NCBI RefSeq assembly: GCF_025231525.1
Contig: NZ_CP103057.1
Location: 682,001 to 746,000, forward strand
From: Sphingomonas endolithica
Lineage (GTDB): Bacteria > Pseudomonadota > Alphaproteobacteria > Sphingomonadales > Sphingomonadaceae
Reading direction: 5' to 3'
DNA: 64,000 nt
Shown: positions 8,193 to 17,495 of the stretch, one piece after another
Layout: every line of letters starts with the position of its first letter
Numbering within the stretch: position 1 is the stretch's first letter
Made by a program: the position numbers and the translations under genes
The notes under the pieces: model-generated
Databases searched by the model: none
The model's input: the letters and a program-made list of their open reading frames with translations, nothing else
Told to the model about the DNA's origin: nothing

Positions 8193-9900
8193 AGACATGG
8201 GTTTCGGCGGCGGCTCCTGGGTGCGTGACCGCGCCCTTATAGGCCGGGCCGACGTTGCGGGCATAGCGCCACAATGCGCCGGATTGATAATCGTTGCTGC
8301 GGGGCACCCAGGCGGCGCGGCGCGTTGCCAGCACGTCCGCGGCAACCAGAAGGTCGATCGTACCCTGTTCGGCATCGATGCGGATCAGATCGCCATCCTC
8401 GACCAAGGCGATCGGGCCGCCATCGGCCGCTTCGGGGCCGACATGGCCGATACAGAAACCACGTGTACCGCCGGAAAAGCGACCATCGGTGACTAGTGCG
8501 ACCTTCTCGCCCAAGCCCAGCCCGTAGAGCGCGGCAGTGGTGGAGAGCATCTCGCGCATGCCCGGTCCGCCCTTGGGGCCCTCGTAGCGGATGACGATCA
8601 CTTCGCCGTCGTTGATCTCGCGCGCCTCGACCGCAGCGAACGTGTCCTCCTCGCAATCGAACACGCGGGCCGGACCTTCGAACACCAAGCGGTGCATGCC
8701 GGCGACCTTCACGATCGCCCCATCAGGCGCGAGCGAGCCGCGCAAGCCCACCACGCCGCCAGTGGGAGTGATCGGCGTGTTGATGTCGTAGATAACCTTC
8801 TGGTCGGGATTCCAGGTGACCTGATCGATGTTCTCGCCGAGCGTCTTGCCGGTCACCGTCAGGCAATTGCCATCGAGGAACCCGCCGCTCAGCATGGTCT
8901 TCATCAACATGTAGACGCCACCGGCTTCGTACATGTCCTTGGCGACGTACTTGCCGCCCGGCTTGAGGTCGGCGATGTAAGGCGTTGATTTGAAGGCTTC
9001 GGCGACATCGAACAGGTCGAAGTCGATACCCGCCTCGTGCGCCATGGCGGGCAGGTGCAGCGCGCCGTTGGTCGAACCGCCGGTGGCGGCCACGACGCGG
9101 GCGGCGTTGATGAAGGCTTCACGGGTGCAGATGTCGCGCGGACGCAGGTTGAGGTGGATGAGTTCCATCACCTGCGCGCCGGCGGCGATCGCGATCTGTT
9201 CCCGCGTGCTGTAAGGCGCCGGCACCATGTTGCTGTTCGGCAAGGACAATCCAATCGCCTCCCCGACGCAGGCCATGGTATTGGCGGTGAATTGCCCGCC
9301 GCACGCGCCGTGCCCGGGACAGGCGACTTTTTCCAGTTCGTGCAGGTCGGTGATCGGGCAATTGCCCGCGGCGTACTGGCCGACCGCCTCGAAAACGTCG
9401 ACGACGGTGACGTCCTTCTCCTGATAGCGGCCGGGCAGGATCGAGCCGCCATAGACGAAGATACTCGGCACGTTGAGGCGCAGCATGGCCATCATCATGC
9501 CAGGGAGCGATTTGTCACAACCGGCAAAGCCGACCAACGCATCGTAGCAATGGCCCCGCACGCTGAGCTCAACCGAGTCGGCAATCACCTCACGGCTGAC
9601 GAGTGAACTCTTCATTCCCTGATGACCCATGGCGATGCCATCGGTAACGGTGATGGTGTTGAAGCGGCGCGGCATGCCACCAGCAGCGTTGACTCCGGCT
9701 TGCGCGGCATCGGCTTGCGCGTCGAGCGTGGTGTTGCACGGCGCGCTGTTATTGCCGGCGGAAGCGAGCGCCACGAACGGGCGAGCGATCTCCTCTTCGC
9801 TGAGCCCCATGGCGTAATAGTAACTGCGGTGGGGGGCGCGTTCCGGCCCGACCGAGACGTGGCGGCTGGGGAGCGTGGATTTGTCGAAGGAGCGTGTCAT
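8179..9900 (-). CDS. ilvD: Dihydroxy-acid dehydratase
   Basis: Third common step of valine, isoleucine and leucine synthesis: dehydrates 2,3-dihydroxy acids to 2-oxo acids, using an Fe-S cluster. From the ATG at 9900 ([14 protein letters not shown]) the protein has 573 residues; upstream ATGs at 9906 and 9924 are possible but add nothing conserved. Cluster cysteines are visible in NNSAPCNTT (C55), AGCDKSLPG (C128) and PGHGACGG (C200). The C-terminal half has [21 protein letters not shown], the family signature. It heads an overlapping operon with a lipoprotein, nnrDE and an rRNA methyltransferase, which is not an obvious metabolic grouping. Confidence 0.96.
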   Translation of the reverse strand: MTRSFDKSTLPSRHVSVGPERAPHRSYYYAMGLSEEEIARPFVALASAGNNSAPCNTTLDAQADAAQAGVNAAGGMPRRFNTITVTDGIAMGHQGMKSSLVSREVIADSVELSVRGHCYDALVGFAGCDKSLPGMMMAMLRLNVPSIFVYGGSILPGRYQEKDVTVVDVFEAVGQYAAGNCPITDLHELEKVACPGHGACGGQFTANTMACVGEAIGLSLPNSNMVPAPYSTREQIAIAAGAQVMELIHLNLRPRDICTREAFINAARVVAATGGSTNGALHLPAMAHEAGIDFDLFDVAEAFKSTPYIADLKPGGKYVAKDMYEAGGVYMLMKTMLSGGFLDGNCLTVTGKTLGENIDQVTWNPDQKVIYDINTPITPTGGVVGLRGSLAPDGAIVKVAGMHRLVFEGPARVFDCEEDTFAAVEAREINDGEVIVIRYEGPKGGPGMREMLSTTAALYGLGLGEKVALVTDGRFSGGTRGFCIGHVGPEAADGGPIALVEDGDLIRIDAEQGTIDLLVAADVLATRRAAWVPRSNDYQSGALWRYARNVGPAYKGAVTHPGAAAETHVYADI

Positions 9901-9973
9901 GCGCATGCCTATGTCGCGAGACACCGGTTTGACGCAAGTGGGTTGCGCGTGCGCGTCGAACAGGCGTTCTGAA

Positions 9974-10002
9974 AAGGGCGGCGGTCACCGATCGCCGCCC
10001 TT
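9974..10002 (-). terminator. Rho-independent terminator downstream of ispE, ahead of ilvD
   Basis: Perfect 10-bp stem (AAGGGCGGCG / CGCCGCCCTT) with a 9-nt loop. On the minus strand it is followed by TTTTC, so it terminates transcripts arriving from ispE. It sits about 75 nt before the ilvD start. No Ile/Val/Leu-rich leader peptide was found that would make it an attenuator. Confidence 0.7.
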
Positions 10003-10013
10003 CAGGTTCGATG

Positions 10014-10037
10014 ATGCCCGCCTGCGCGGGGATCATC
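10014..10037. repeat. Dispersed short palindromic repeat between ispE and ilvD
   Basis: GATGCCCGCCTGCGCGGGGATCATC-like sequence, an imperfect palindrome related to the CCCCGGC...GCCGGGG family elsewhere in the window. It lies between ispE and the terminator hairpin. Confidence 0.5.
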
Positions 10038-10162
10038 AGCGGACGCAGCGCCATGCGCCGGATCCGTCCCTCCGGCTGTAGCAATAAAGGGGCCAATTGC
10101 TGTTTAGCGTGCTTGCGCCACAATGAGCGAGATGCCTCGTCCCGATCCGGGGCGGAAAAGTG

Positions 10163-10987
10163 TCACACGAGTGTCGATTCGAGACACCACCAATCCGTTC
10201 TGTCGGCACGGATGGCGCTCGCGGCGGCGGCACGATCGGCTTCGCTTGCGTATAGTGCGAAGCATGTTGCCCCTGAGCCGGACATGCGCGCCAACATCGG
10301 CTCAGTCGCCTCCAGCACACGGATTACCTCGTCGATCACCGGAGCCAGCAAGCGGGCGGGCGGCTCGAGATCGTTGCGACCGCGGTGCGCTAGTTCAAGG
10401 ATCGGCCCGGCACCGATGGGACCTCGGTCAATGCCGTCCCATCGCTGAAAGACGGCGCCGGTGGAAACGGCAACGCCTGGGTTGACCAGCAGGACGGCAA
10501 TGTCGCTCAGGCCATCGAGGGGCTGGAGCTGTTCACCCCTGCCCGTTCCGAGCGCGCTGCGTCCATACAGGCAGGCAGGGACATCGGAGCCGAGCGCATC
10601 GGCGCAGGCGAACAAAGTCGGATGGTCGAGCGGGATTTGGTGGAGCGTAGCAAGTGCGCGGAGCGTTGCGGCGGCATCGGCCGAACCGCCGCCGATGCCG
10701 GACGCAATAGGCAGGTTCTTGGTCAGCGCGATCACATAATCTGCCCGTATCGCAAAGCGTTGGGCGAAGATGCTGGCGGCGCGTGTGACGAGGTTGTCGG
10801 CCTCGGCGTCGAGCCCTGCGGCGAACGGACCGTCGATCCGGAAGCTGGCGGTGCCGGGTTCGGCGCTGATCTCATCGCCATCGCGCAGGAAGGCGAACAA
10901 TGTCTCGAGTTCGTGATAGCCGTCGGGGCGGCGGTGGCGGACGTGAAGTGCGAGGTTGATCTTGGCGGGCGCGCGTTCGGTGATCAT
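10163..10987 (-). CDS. ispE: 4-diphosphocytidyl-2-C-methyl-D-erythritol kinase
   Basis: GHMP kinase of the MEP isoprenoid pathway; phosphorylates CDP-methylerythritol at the 2-position. The 274-residue form starts MITERAPAKINLALHV, the normal IspE N-terminus; the open frame extends 31 codons upstream through a dispersed repeat and was trimmed. The ATP-binding GHMP motif LPIASGIGGGSADAAATL is intact, and the C-terminal MSGSGATCFALY motif is present. No other isoprenoid gene is nearby. Confidence 0.96.
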   Translation of the reverse strand: MITERAPAKINLALHVRHRRPDGYHELETLFAFLRDGDEISAEPGTASFRIDGPFAAGLDAEADNLVTRAASIFAQRFAIRADYVIALTKNLPIASGIGGGSADAAATLRALATLHQIPLDHPTLFACADALGSDVPACLYGRSALGTGRGEQLQPLDGLSDIAVLLVNPGVAVSTGAVFQRWDGIDRGPIGAGPILELAHRGRNDLEPPARLLAPVIDEVIRVLEATEPMLARMSGSGATCFALYASEADRAAAASAIRADRTDWWCLESTLV

Positions 10988-11005
10988 GCGCAGCCCGCAC
11001 CCTGC

Positions 11006-11037
11006 GTCACCCCGGACCTCTTCCGGGGTCCACCGCG
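11006..11037. repeat. Dispersed palindromic repeat (CCCCGGA...TCCGGGG type)
   Basis: Copy of the GTCACCCCGGA-(7 nt)-CCGGGGTCCACC family, also at 17377-17405, 17453-17481, 38149-38181 and 38211-38239. It lies between ispE and the ETF-QO gene. Confidence 0.8.
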
Positions 11038-11247
11038 CCACACACGAAATGCCGGGAGATGACGCGGCACGGTGGGCCATTGAGCTATTCCGGGGTAACG
11101 AACGAGGGGAAGTACGCGGTCAGTTATCATCGGTCGGTTCCATAAAGCGCGCCGCGGCAAAGCCGCGTCGTCGGTCGGCGCTTATGGCGCCGCCGGCCGG
11201 ACGCGCCTTGAGGCGCGATGCAGCAGCGCTGCATCTTGCCCGGCGCG

Positions 11248-12909
11248 TCACATGTTCGGATAATTCGGCCCGCCGCCGCCCTCGGGCACCACCCAATTGA
11301 TGTTCTGCGTCGGGTCCTTGATGTCGCACGTCTTGCAGTGGACGCAATTCTGCGCGTTGATGACGAACTTGGGATTGCCCGTTTCCTCGCCGACGATCTC
11401 GTACACGCCCGCCGGGCAGTAACGCTGCGCGGGTTCGTCGTACATCGGCAGGTCGTATTCGACCGGGATGTTGGGGTCCTTCAGCGTCAGGTGGACCGGC
11501 TGGTCCTCCTCGTGATTGGTGTTCGAGATGAACACCGAGGACAGGCGATCAAAGGTCAGCACGCCGTCCGCCTTGGGATAGTCGATCGGCTTGACCAGAT
11601 CCTTGCGCCACAGGCTCTCATGATCGGGATGATGCTTCATCGTGAACGGCATCTTGAGACCTAAATGTTCGAGCCACATCGTGATGCCCGACAGGCCCGA
11701 ACCCAGGAAATCGCCGAACTTCTTGACCAGCGGCACGACGTTGCGAACGATCGACAGCTCCTTCTTCACCCATGAGGTTTCGAAGGCGGCGGGATAGGCG
11801 GAAAGCTCGTCATGCTCGCGTTGCGACAGGATCGCGTCGACGGCGGCCTCGGCGGCCATCATGCCGGATTTCATCGCGGTGTGCGTGCCCTTGATCCGCG
11901 GCACGTTGAGGAAGCCGGCGCTGTCGCCGATCAGCGCAGCGCCGGGCATGACCAGCTTGGGGATCGACTGCAGCCCGCCATCGCTGATCGCGCGCGCGCC
12001 ATAGCTGACGCGCTTGCCGCCCTTGAGCACGGCGGCAATCTGGGGATGGGTCTTCCAGCGCTGCATCTCCTGGAAGGGCGAGAGATAGGGGTTCGTGTAG
12101 TTGAGCCAGGTGACGAAGCCGATCGACACCTGCCCGTTCGCCTGGTGGTAGATCCAGCCGCCGCCGTTGGTGCCGTCCACCTCGTTGATCGGCCAGCCCT
12201 GCGTGTGGATCACGCGGCCGGGCTGATGCAGAGCGGGATCGATGTCCCACAATTCCTTGACGCCAAGGCCGTAGACCTGCGGGTCGCTATCCTTGGCCAG
12301 ATCGAATTGGCGGATCAGCTCCTTCGACAGGTGCCCGCGCACGCCTTCCGAGAAGAAGGTGTATTTGGCGTGCAGCTCGAGGCCGGGGGTGTAATCACCC
12401 TTGTGCGTGCCGTCGCGCGCGACGCCCATGTCGCCAGTCGCGACGCCCTTGACCGAGCCATCCTCGTTGAACAGAATTTCGGCGGCGGCGAAACCGGGGA
12501 AGATTTCGACGCCGAGTTCCTCGGCCTTGCCCGCCAGCCAGCGGCACAGATTGCCCAGGCTGCCGGTATAGGTGCCCTTGTTGTGCAGGAATGGCGGGGT
12601 CCACAGATGCGGCAGGTTGAACTTTCCCTTGCGGGTCAGCACCCAATGCAGGTTCTCCGTCACCGGCACTTCCGCCAGCGGACAGCCATCATCGCGCCAG
12701 TTGGGCAGCAATTCGTCAAGCGTACGCGGATCGATCACCGCGCCCGACAGGATATGGGCACCGACTTCGGACCCCTTTTCGAGCACGCAGACGGAGAGTT
12801 CCGCGTCCTTTTCGGCCGCCACCTGTTTCAGCCGGATCGCCGCCGACAAGCCGGCAGGGCCGGCGCCGACGATCACGACGTCATAGGGCATGGATTCGCG
12901 TTCGCTCAC
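11248..12909 (-). CDS. Electron-transfer flavoprotein:ubiquinone oxidoreductase
   Basis: Membrane-associated flavoprotein that passes electrons from ETF (reduced by acyl-CoA and amino-acid dehydrogenases) to ubiquinone. The 553-residue protein has the FAD-binding VVIVGAGPAGLSAA near residue 12. The C-terminal ferredoxin-like end carries a [4Fe-4S] cluster (NCVHCKTCDIKDPTQ), and the final residues PNYPNM resemble other family members. An alternative start is the ATG six codons in (MPYDVV). It is divergent from the UDG-fold gene. The structural ETF subunit genes are not in the window. Confidence 0.96.
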   Translation of the reverse strand: MSERESMPYDVVIVGAGPAGLSAAIRLKQVAAEKDAELSVCVLEKGSEVGAHILSGAVIDPRTLDELLPNWRDDGCPLAEVPVTENLHWVLTRKGKFNLPHLWTPPFLHNKGTYTGSLGNLCRWLAGKAEELGVEIFPGFAAAEILFNEDGSVKGVATGDMGVARDGTHKGDYTPGLELHAKYTFFSEGVRGHLSKELIRQFDLAKDSDPQVYGLGVKELWDIDPALHQPGRVIHTQGWPINEVDGTNGGGWIYHQANGQVSIGFVTWLNYTNPYLSPFQEMQRWKTHPQIAAVLKGGKRVSYGARAISDGGLQSIPKLVMPGAALIGDSAGFLNVPRIKGTHTAMKSGMMAAEAAVDAILSQREHDELSAYPAAFETSWVKKELSIVRNVVPLVKKFGDFLGSGLSGITMWLEHLGLKMPFTMKHHPDHESLWRKDLVKPIDYPKADGVLTFDRLSSVFISNTNHEEDQPVHLTLKDPNIPVEYDLPMYDEPAQRYCPAGVYEIVGEETGNPKFVINAQNCVHCKTCDIKDPTQNINWVVPEGGGGPNYPNM

Positions 12910-13022
12910 ATCTCGTCTCCATCGTGGGCGGGCCTGCGCGCTCGTCGCGCAGCAGCAACGTCCTGTCCAAGTTGCGGTGCCAGCAAGTTGACCTTCACGT
13001 CAACATCCCGCCTAAGGGATAT

Positions 13023-13766
13023 ATGGGGGCCGACCAAAATTACGACTGGAATCAAGCGGCTGCGAGTGCGCTCGATTGGTGGCGTGATGCCGGTGTCGAT
13101 GTCGCGATCGACGACGAGCCGCGCAATTGGCTGGCGCGCCCTGCCCCTGCCGTGGAAGCACCAGCCCAGACATCCGTAACGTCGATTGCCGCGCCGGCGG
13201 TGCTGCCGACAACGCTGCCCGAGTTCACCGCCTGGCGTAGCGGGGGCGATGTTCCGGAAGCGGCCTGGCACGCCAGGCGGATCGAAGCACAAGGCGACCC
13301 TGCCGCCGACATCATGATCCTGATCGATATGCCCGAGCGCGAGGACGCGGACAGCGGCACGCTGATGGGCGGCGCGGCGGGCAAGCTGTTCGATCGCATG
13401 CTGGCGGCGATCGGGCGCGGCCGCAGCAGCATCTATCTCGTCGCGGTCTGCACATCCCGCCCAACTGCGGGGCGGATCGCGCCGGAGATCGAGGCGCGGT
13501 TGGCCGAGATCGCGTCGCATCACGTGGCGCTTGCCGGCCCCAAGCGGCTGTTATTGATGGGCAATGCGCCGAGCCGGGCATTGCTCGGGGCAGATGCCCT
13601 GCGAACGCGCGGTAGTTTACATTCTCTTAACCTTAAAGCTGGCACGGTGGAAATCGAGGTCGAGGCGGTGGCAAGCTTCCATCCCCGCTTCCTGCTCGAA
13701 AAACCAGCGGCCAAGGCCGAGGCTTGGAAAGACTTGCAGATGCTGATCGAGGGACTGGAATCGTGA
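13023..13766 (+). CDS. Uracil-DNA glycosylase superfamily protein (divergent, family 4-like)
   Basis: Has the layout of UDG-fold proteins: a variable proline/alanine-rich N-terminus to about residue 75, then ILIDMPEREDADSGTLMGG in the position of motif 1, a central SIYLVAVCTSRP strand, and SFHPRFLLEKP near the C-terminus in place of the HPA motif. It has only one cysteine, so it cannot hold the [4Fe-4S] cluster of family 4 enzymes, and the usual GEAPG motif 1 is altered. It may be a divergent or inactive glycosylase. Start chosen at the ATG at 13023 (247 residues). Its stop overlaps the GTG start of the transglycosylase gene. Confidence 0.72.
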   Translation: MGADQNYDWNQAAASALDWWRDAGVDVAIDDEPRNWLARPAPAVEAPAQTSVTSIAAPAVLPTTLPEFTAWRSGGDVPEAAWHARRIEAQGDPAADIMILIDMPEREDADSGTLMGGAAGKLFDRMLAAIGRGRSSIYLVAVCTSRPTAGRIAPEIEARLAEIASHHVALAGPKRLLLMGNAPSRALLGADALRTRGSLHSLNLKAGTVEIEVEAVASFHPRFLLEKPAAKAEAWKDLQMLIEGLES

Positions 13767-15550
13767 GCAAGAAAATGCTTGCCGCCGTGGTACTGTCGGC
13801 GACGACGTGCGGCACGGCAATGGCTGCCGAACCAATGGCAGCGGGCGAAGTGCAGGCAGCGCGCAGCGCGCCTAACGCCAAGGACGGTATTCCCGACCAA
13901 CTGGATGCGGCGCAGCGCGACGGATACCGAACCGTGTTCGCCAGCATCCGGGACCAACGCTGGCTGGATGCGCAGCTGCAGCTCGATTCGATGAAGCCGG
14001 GCCCGCTCCACGCCGTGGCGCGCGCGGAAATGCTGACGGCCAAGGGATCGCCCAAGGCCGAGCTGGACCCGCTCCTGAAGCTGCTGGCCGAGGCACCAGA
14101 ATTGCCGCAGGCGGCGCAGATCCTGGCAATGGCCAAGTCGCGCGGCGCGGTCGACCTGCCGCCCTTGCCCGAAACGAAGCGGCTTACCTGGCTGGGCGGC
14201 GCATCGGTGCGTACGCGGGCCAAGAGCATCAAGAGCGACATGTCGGCGGCCGAGCTGGCGATCAAGATGCAGCCCTTCGTCAAGGCCGACGACGGCGCGT
14301 CGGCACAGGCGCTGCTGGATTCGACCTCCGGCCTAACGCCCGAGGCACAGACCGAATGGCAGCAGAAGGTCGCGTGGATCTATTATCTGCAGGGCGACGA
14401 TCTGAACGCCCGGGCGATGGCGGCCAAGGCGGCACAAGGCTATGGCGACTGGGCGATCCAGGGCGATTGGGTTGCGGCGCTTGCGGCCTGGCGCCAGAAG
14501 GATTGCACCTCTGCCGGCCAGACCTTCGAGCGCGTGTCGGCGCGCGCCGGTGACGTCGAACTGCGTGCCGCCGGGCTATACTGGGCGGCGCGTGCCGACA
14601 TGGCGTGCGCCCGGCCCGACCGGATCGAGGCGCGGCTGAAAGGCGCGGCGCAATATCGAGAGACCTTCTACGGCCTGCTCGCGCGCCAGGCGCTCGGCAT
14701 TCGTGAGCCGCTGCCCAAGGCGGACAGCTATGTCGCTGGCGATTGGCAGGTACTCGGACGCAGGCCGAACGTACGCGTGGCTGCGGCTCTGGTCGAGATC
14801 GGCGAGACGGGCCTGGCTGACGAGGTGATGCGCCAGGAAGCCAAGCTCGGCGCGGCGAGCGAATATGCATCGCTTGTGCGGCTGGCGGGCACGTTCAACC
14901 TGCCGGGCACTTCGGTATGGCTGTCGCAGAACGGCCCGGTCGGCGCGCAGCCATCGCTTGCCGCGCGCTACCCGGCGCCGAACTGGACCCCGGATGGTGG
15001 CTGGCGGGTCGATAAGGCGCTGGTCTATGCGCACACGCTACAGGAATCGCGCTTCCGCACGGATGTGGTGAGCCCCGCCGGCGCCTATGGCCTGATGCAG
15101 GTGATGCCTGCCGCCGCGACCGATATCGCGCGCAAGCATGGCCGGTTGTACGACCGCGCGATGCTATCGCGGCCTTCGGTCAACATGGAAGTCGGCCAGA
15201 GCTATCTCGAGCAATTGCGCGACCTGCCGCTGACCGGCGGGCTGCTGCCCAAGGTGATCGCGGCGTACAATGCCGGCCCGGCGCCGGTGCAATTGTGGAA
15301 TGCGATGTCGCGCGATGGCGGCGATCCGCTGCTGTACATCGAATCGATCCCCTATTGGGAGACGCGTGGTTATGTCAGCACGGTGCTGCGTAACTATTGG
15401 ATGTACGAGAGCCAGAGCGGCAAGGCCGTGTCGCCAAGCCGCGCGGCGTTGACGCAGGGCATGTGGCCGCGCTTCCCCGGCATGCCCGGTGCGAGTGGCG
15501 TGCGGCTGTCCTCGATCGCGCCCAAGAGCATTATCTTCAATGCCAATTGA
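13763..15550 (+). CDS. Soluble lytic murein transglycosylase (Slt-type)
   Basis: Cleaves the MurNAc-GlcNAc bond of peptidoglycan with anhydro-MurNAc formation, in the periplasm. Starts at GTG 13763, overlapping the upstream TGA (GTGA); residues 2-22 form a signal peptide ([21 protein letters not shown]). A long alpha-superhelical region runs from about residue 45 to 400, followed by the SLT domain. The catalytic glutamate is E428 in TLQESRF, followed by [16 protein letters not shown] and [10 protein letters not shown]. At 595 residues it is close to the usual length. The moaB gene downstream overlaps its end by 11 nt. Confidence 0.93.
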   Translation: MSKKMLAAVVLSATTCGTAMAAEPMAAGEVQAARSAPNAKDGIPDQLDAAQRDGYRTVFASIRDQRWLDAQLQLDSMKPGPLHAVARAEMLTAKGSPKAELDPLLKLLAEAPELPQAAQILAMAKSRGAVDLPPLPETKRLTWLGGASVRTRAKSIKSDMSAAELAIKMQPFVKADDGASAQALLDSTSGLTPEAQTEWQQKVAWIYYLQGDDLNARAMAAKAAQGYGDWAIQGDWVAALAAWRQKDCTSAGQTFERVSARAGDVELRAAGLYWAARADMACARPDRIEARLKGAAQYRETFYGLLARQALGIREPLPKADSYVAGDWQVLGRRPNVRVAAALVEIGETGLADEVMRQEAKLGAASEYASLVRLAGTFNLPGTSVWLSQNGPVGAQPSLAARYPAPNWTPDGGWRVDKALVYAHTLQESRFRTDVVSPAGAYGLMQVMPAAATDIARKHGRLYDRAMLSRPSVNMEVGQSYLEQLRDLPLTGGLLPKVIAAYNAGPAPVQLWNAMSRDGGDPLLYIESIPYWETRGYVSTVLRNYWMYESQSGKAVSPSRAALTQGMWPRFPGMPGASGVRLSSIAPKSIIFNAN

Positions 15551-16067
15551 CGAAAGTGCCGCGTTCCTGCCGGTCAGGATCGCGGTACTGACCATCTCCG
15601 ACAGCCGGCGACTGGCGGATGACCGGTCGGGGCAGACCTTGGTCGACCGGTTGATCGCCGCCGGGCATGTGCTGGCCGATCGCAGCATCGTCACCGACGA
15701 TGTGCCTGCTATCGTCGGCATATTGCATCGCTGGATCGATGACGATCAAGTGGATTGCATCATCACCACCGGTGGCACCGGGGTGACCGGGCGCGATGTC
15801 ACGCCCGAGGCGATCGAGCAGATCCAGGACAAGGCGATTCCCGGCTTCGGCGAACTGTTCCGCTGGCTCAGCTTCCAGACGATCGGTACCTCGACGATCC
15901 AGTCGCGCGCCTGCGCCTGCGTGACGCGCGGCACGTACATCTTTGCCCTGCCCGGCTCGACCGGAGCGGTGAAGGACGGATGGGACGGGATCCTGGTGCA
16001 CCAGCTGGATAGCCGGTTTCGGCCGTGCAATTTCGTCGAACTGATGCCGCGGTTGATGGAGCGCTGA
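15540..16067 (+). CDS. moaB: MoaB/MogA-family molybdopterin cofactor protein
   Basis: Belongs to the family that adenylylates molybdopterin before metal insertion, although the exact role of MoaB proteins varies. The 175-residue protein begins [23 protein letters not shown]; the start overlaps the upstream transglycosylase stop. The conserved [16 protein letters not shown] loop and [13 protein letters not shown] are present. No other molybdenum cofactor genes lie nearby, so its position after a cell-wall hydrolase looks coincidental. Two inverted dispersed repeats follow it. Confidence 0.92.
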   Translation: MPIDESAAFLPVRIAVLTISDSRRLADDRSGQTLVDRLIAAGHVLADRSIVTDDVPAIVGILHRWIDDDQVDCIITTGGTGVTGRDVTPEAIEQIQDKAIPGFGELFRWLSFQTIGTSTIQSRACACVTRGTYIFALPGSTGAVKDGWDGILVHQLDSRFRPCNFVELMPRLMER

Positions 16068-16076
16068 ATCTGGGTT

Positions 16077-16178
16077 GTTCCCCGGCGGAGGCCGGGGCCC
16101 AGGCGGAAAGGTCGACGTAACAGAGCGCACACGCTCCTGCGATGTCCCGCTCCTGGGCCCCGGCCTTCGCCGGGGAGC
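16077..16178. repeat. Inverted pair of dispersed palindromic repeats
   Basis: Two copies of the CCCCGGC...GCCGGGG repeat at 16077-16102 and 16152-16178 lie in opposite orientation, each flanked by CCTGGGCC-like sequence. Together they could fold into a large hairpin after moaB and act as a transcript end. Confidence 0.8.
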
Positions 16179-16219
16179 ATCGATGTGTGAGCCGTGCTTT
16201 ACCCGGCAACACACCAAAT

Positions 16220-16234
16220 GTTCTTGCTATGTTC
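16220..16234 (+). promoter_or_regulatory. Putative LexA (SOS) box, GTTC-N7-GTTC
   Basis: GTTCTTGCTATGTTC matches exactly the direct-repeat LexA operator known for Alphaproteobacteria (GTTC, seven bases, GTTC). It lies 24 bp upstream of the radical SAM gene start, a position where a bound repressor would block transcription. Confidence 0.7.
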
Positions 16235-16258
16235 TGGCTGTATGGCTAAGCTGCTCTC

Positions 16259-17329
16259 ATGGCCAGCAATCGGGCAGTCCGCGGCGCAACGTTGAACGGC
16301 GAGAGCCGGCGCTTCAACCTGCCGCAAACGGAAGTGGATGGCGACTGGCTCGATGCGCGTGAGGAACTGGACGGGGCAGCGCCCAAGCTGCGCACGACAG
16401 TGACGGTGGAGACGCCGCGGACGATCATCACGCGCAATCAATCGCCGGACATCGGCTTCGACCGCTCGATCAATCCCTATCGCGGGTGCGAGCATGGCTG
16501 CATCTACTGCTTTGCCCGGCCGACCCATGCCTTCCACGATCTGTCGCCGGGACTGGATTTCGAGAGCCGGTTGTTCGCGAAGCCGGACGCGGCGGCCTTG
16601 TTGCGCGCCGAACTGACGACAAAGGGCTATGTCGCGCGGCCGATCGCGTTCGGCACCAACACCGATGCCTATCAGCCGATCGAAAGCGAATGGCAGATCA
16701 CCCGCGCCTGTATCGAGGTGCTGGCTGAACTGGATCACCCGCTGACGATCACCACCAAGTCGGACCGGGTGACGCGCGACATCGACTTGTTGGCATCGAT
16801 GGCCGCCAAGCAACTGACGGCAGTCGTCGTGTCGATCACGTCACTGGAACCGCGCGTGTCGATGACGGTCGAACCCCGCGCGCCCTCCCCAGCGCGGCGG
16901 CTGGCGGCCGTGCGGCGCCTGAGCGACGCCGGCATCCCGACCTATGTGTCGATCGCGCCAGTCATTCCGGCGATCACCGACCACGAGATGGAGCATATTC
17001 TGGAACAGGCGGCGGAGGCCGGGGCGCGGGCGGCATTCTTCCTTCCGGTGCGCTTACCGCACGAGGTCGCGCCGCTGTTCCGGGCTTGGCTCGACACGCA
17101 CTTTCCCGATCGCGCGGCCAAGGTGATGGCGACGATCCGCGACCTGCGCGGCGGCAGGGATAATGACCCGAACTTCCACACACGGATGCAGGGGCAAGGA
17201 CCATGGGCGGACCTGCTGCGCAAGCGCTTCCAGATTGCGTGCCGGAAATATGGGCTAAACCGCGAGCGGATCGTGTTGCGGAGCGACCTGTTTCGGCCGC
17301 CAGCGGGGCCACAGGGCGAGTTGTTCTAG
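16259..17329 (+). CDS. PA0069-family radical SAM protein (SplB-like)
   Basis: Radical SAM protein distantly related to spore photoproduct lyase; function not established. The 356-residue protein has the [4Fe-4S] motif with C77, C81 and C84 (RGCEHGCIYCFARPTHAF). Its pattern, DIGFDRSINPYRGCEHGCIY then ITTKSDRVTRDIDLL and the VSITSLEP strand, fits the PA0069 group. I chose the ATG at 16259. A GTTC-N7-GTTC box just upstream suggests LexA control and hence a DNA-damage role; from memory, the Pseudomonas aeruginosa homologue PA0069 was also reported in the LexA regulon. Confidence 0.88.
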   Translation: MASNRAVRGATLNGESRRFNLPQTEVDGDWLDAREELDGAAPKLRTTVTVETPRTIITRNQSPDIGFDRSINPYRGCEHGCIYCFARPTHAFHDLSPGLDFESRLFAKPDAAALLRAELTTKGYVARPIAFGTNTDAYQPIESEWQITRACIEVLAELDHPLTITTKSDRVTRDIDLLASMAAKQLTAVVVSITSLEPRVSMTVEPRAPSPARRLAAVRRLSDAGIPTYVSIAPVIPAITDHEMEHILEQAAEAGARAAFFLPVRLPHEVAPLFRAWLDTHFPDRAAKVMATIRDLRGGRDNDPNFHTRMQGQGPWADLLRKRFQIACRKYGLNRERIVLRSDLFRPPAGPQGELF

Positions 17330-17376
17330 GCGGCGCGAGCTGGGCGAGGGATCGGAGCGTTTGGCTCACCCGAGCC

Positions 17377-17481
17377 GTCATCCCGGACTTGTTCCGGGGT
17401 CCACCAAGCGGCTTGGGAGGGGCGTAATGATTGATCTGGAGCCGTGCGGCACGGTGGCCCCCGGAACAAGTTCGGGATGAC
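17377..17481. repeat. Inverted pair of dispersed repeats after the radical SAM gene
   Basis: Copies of the CCCGGACTTGTTCCGGGGTCCACC family at 17377-17405 and, inverted, 17453-17481. They fill most of the gap between two convergent genes (radical SAM, plus; EAL, minus) and could serve as a bidirectional hairpin terminator. Confidence 0.8.
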
Positions 17482-17495
17482 GTACAGTAGAACGT

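Noticed and set aside
8193..8375. Longer N-terminus of the lipoprotein downstream of ilvD
   Set aside because: It reads through the end of ilvD and destroys the signal peptide position.
8179..9900. A second Entner-Doudoroff dehydratase (edd-like) at 8-10 kb
   Set aside because: Motifs and size fit IlvD. The true Edd is at 38253-40070, inside the pathway operon.
9974..10037. Transcription attenuator for ilvD
   Set aside because: The hairpin with T-run is simply downstream of ispE on the same strand. No short leader peptide rich in Ile, Val or Leu ends near it.
12988..13003. TTGAC-N6-GTCAA inverted repeat upstream of the UDG-like gene as an operator
   Set aside because: Arms of only 5 bp are easily found by chance, and there is no second copy in the window.
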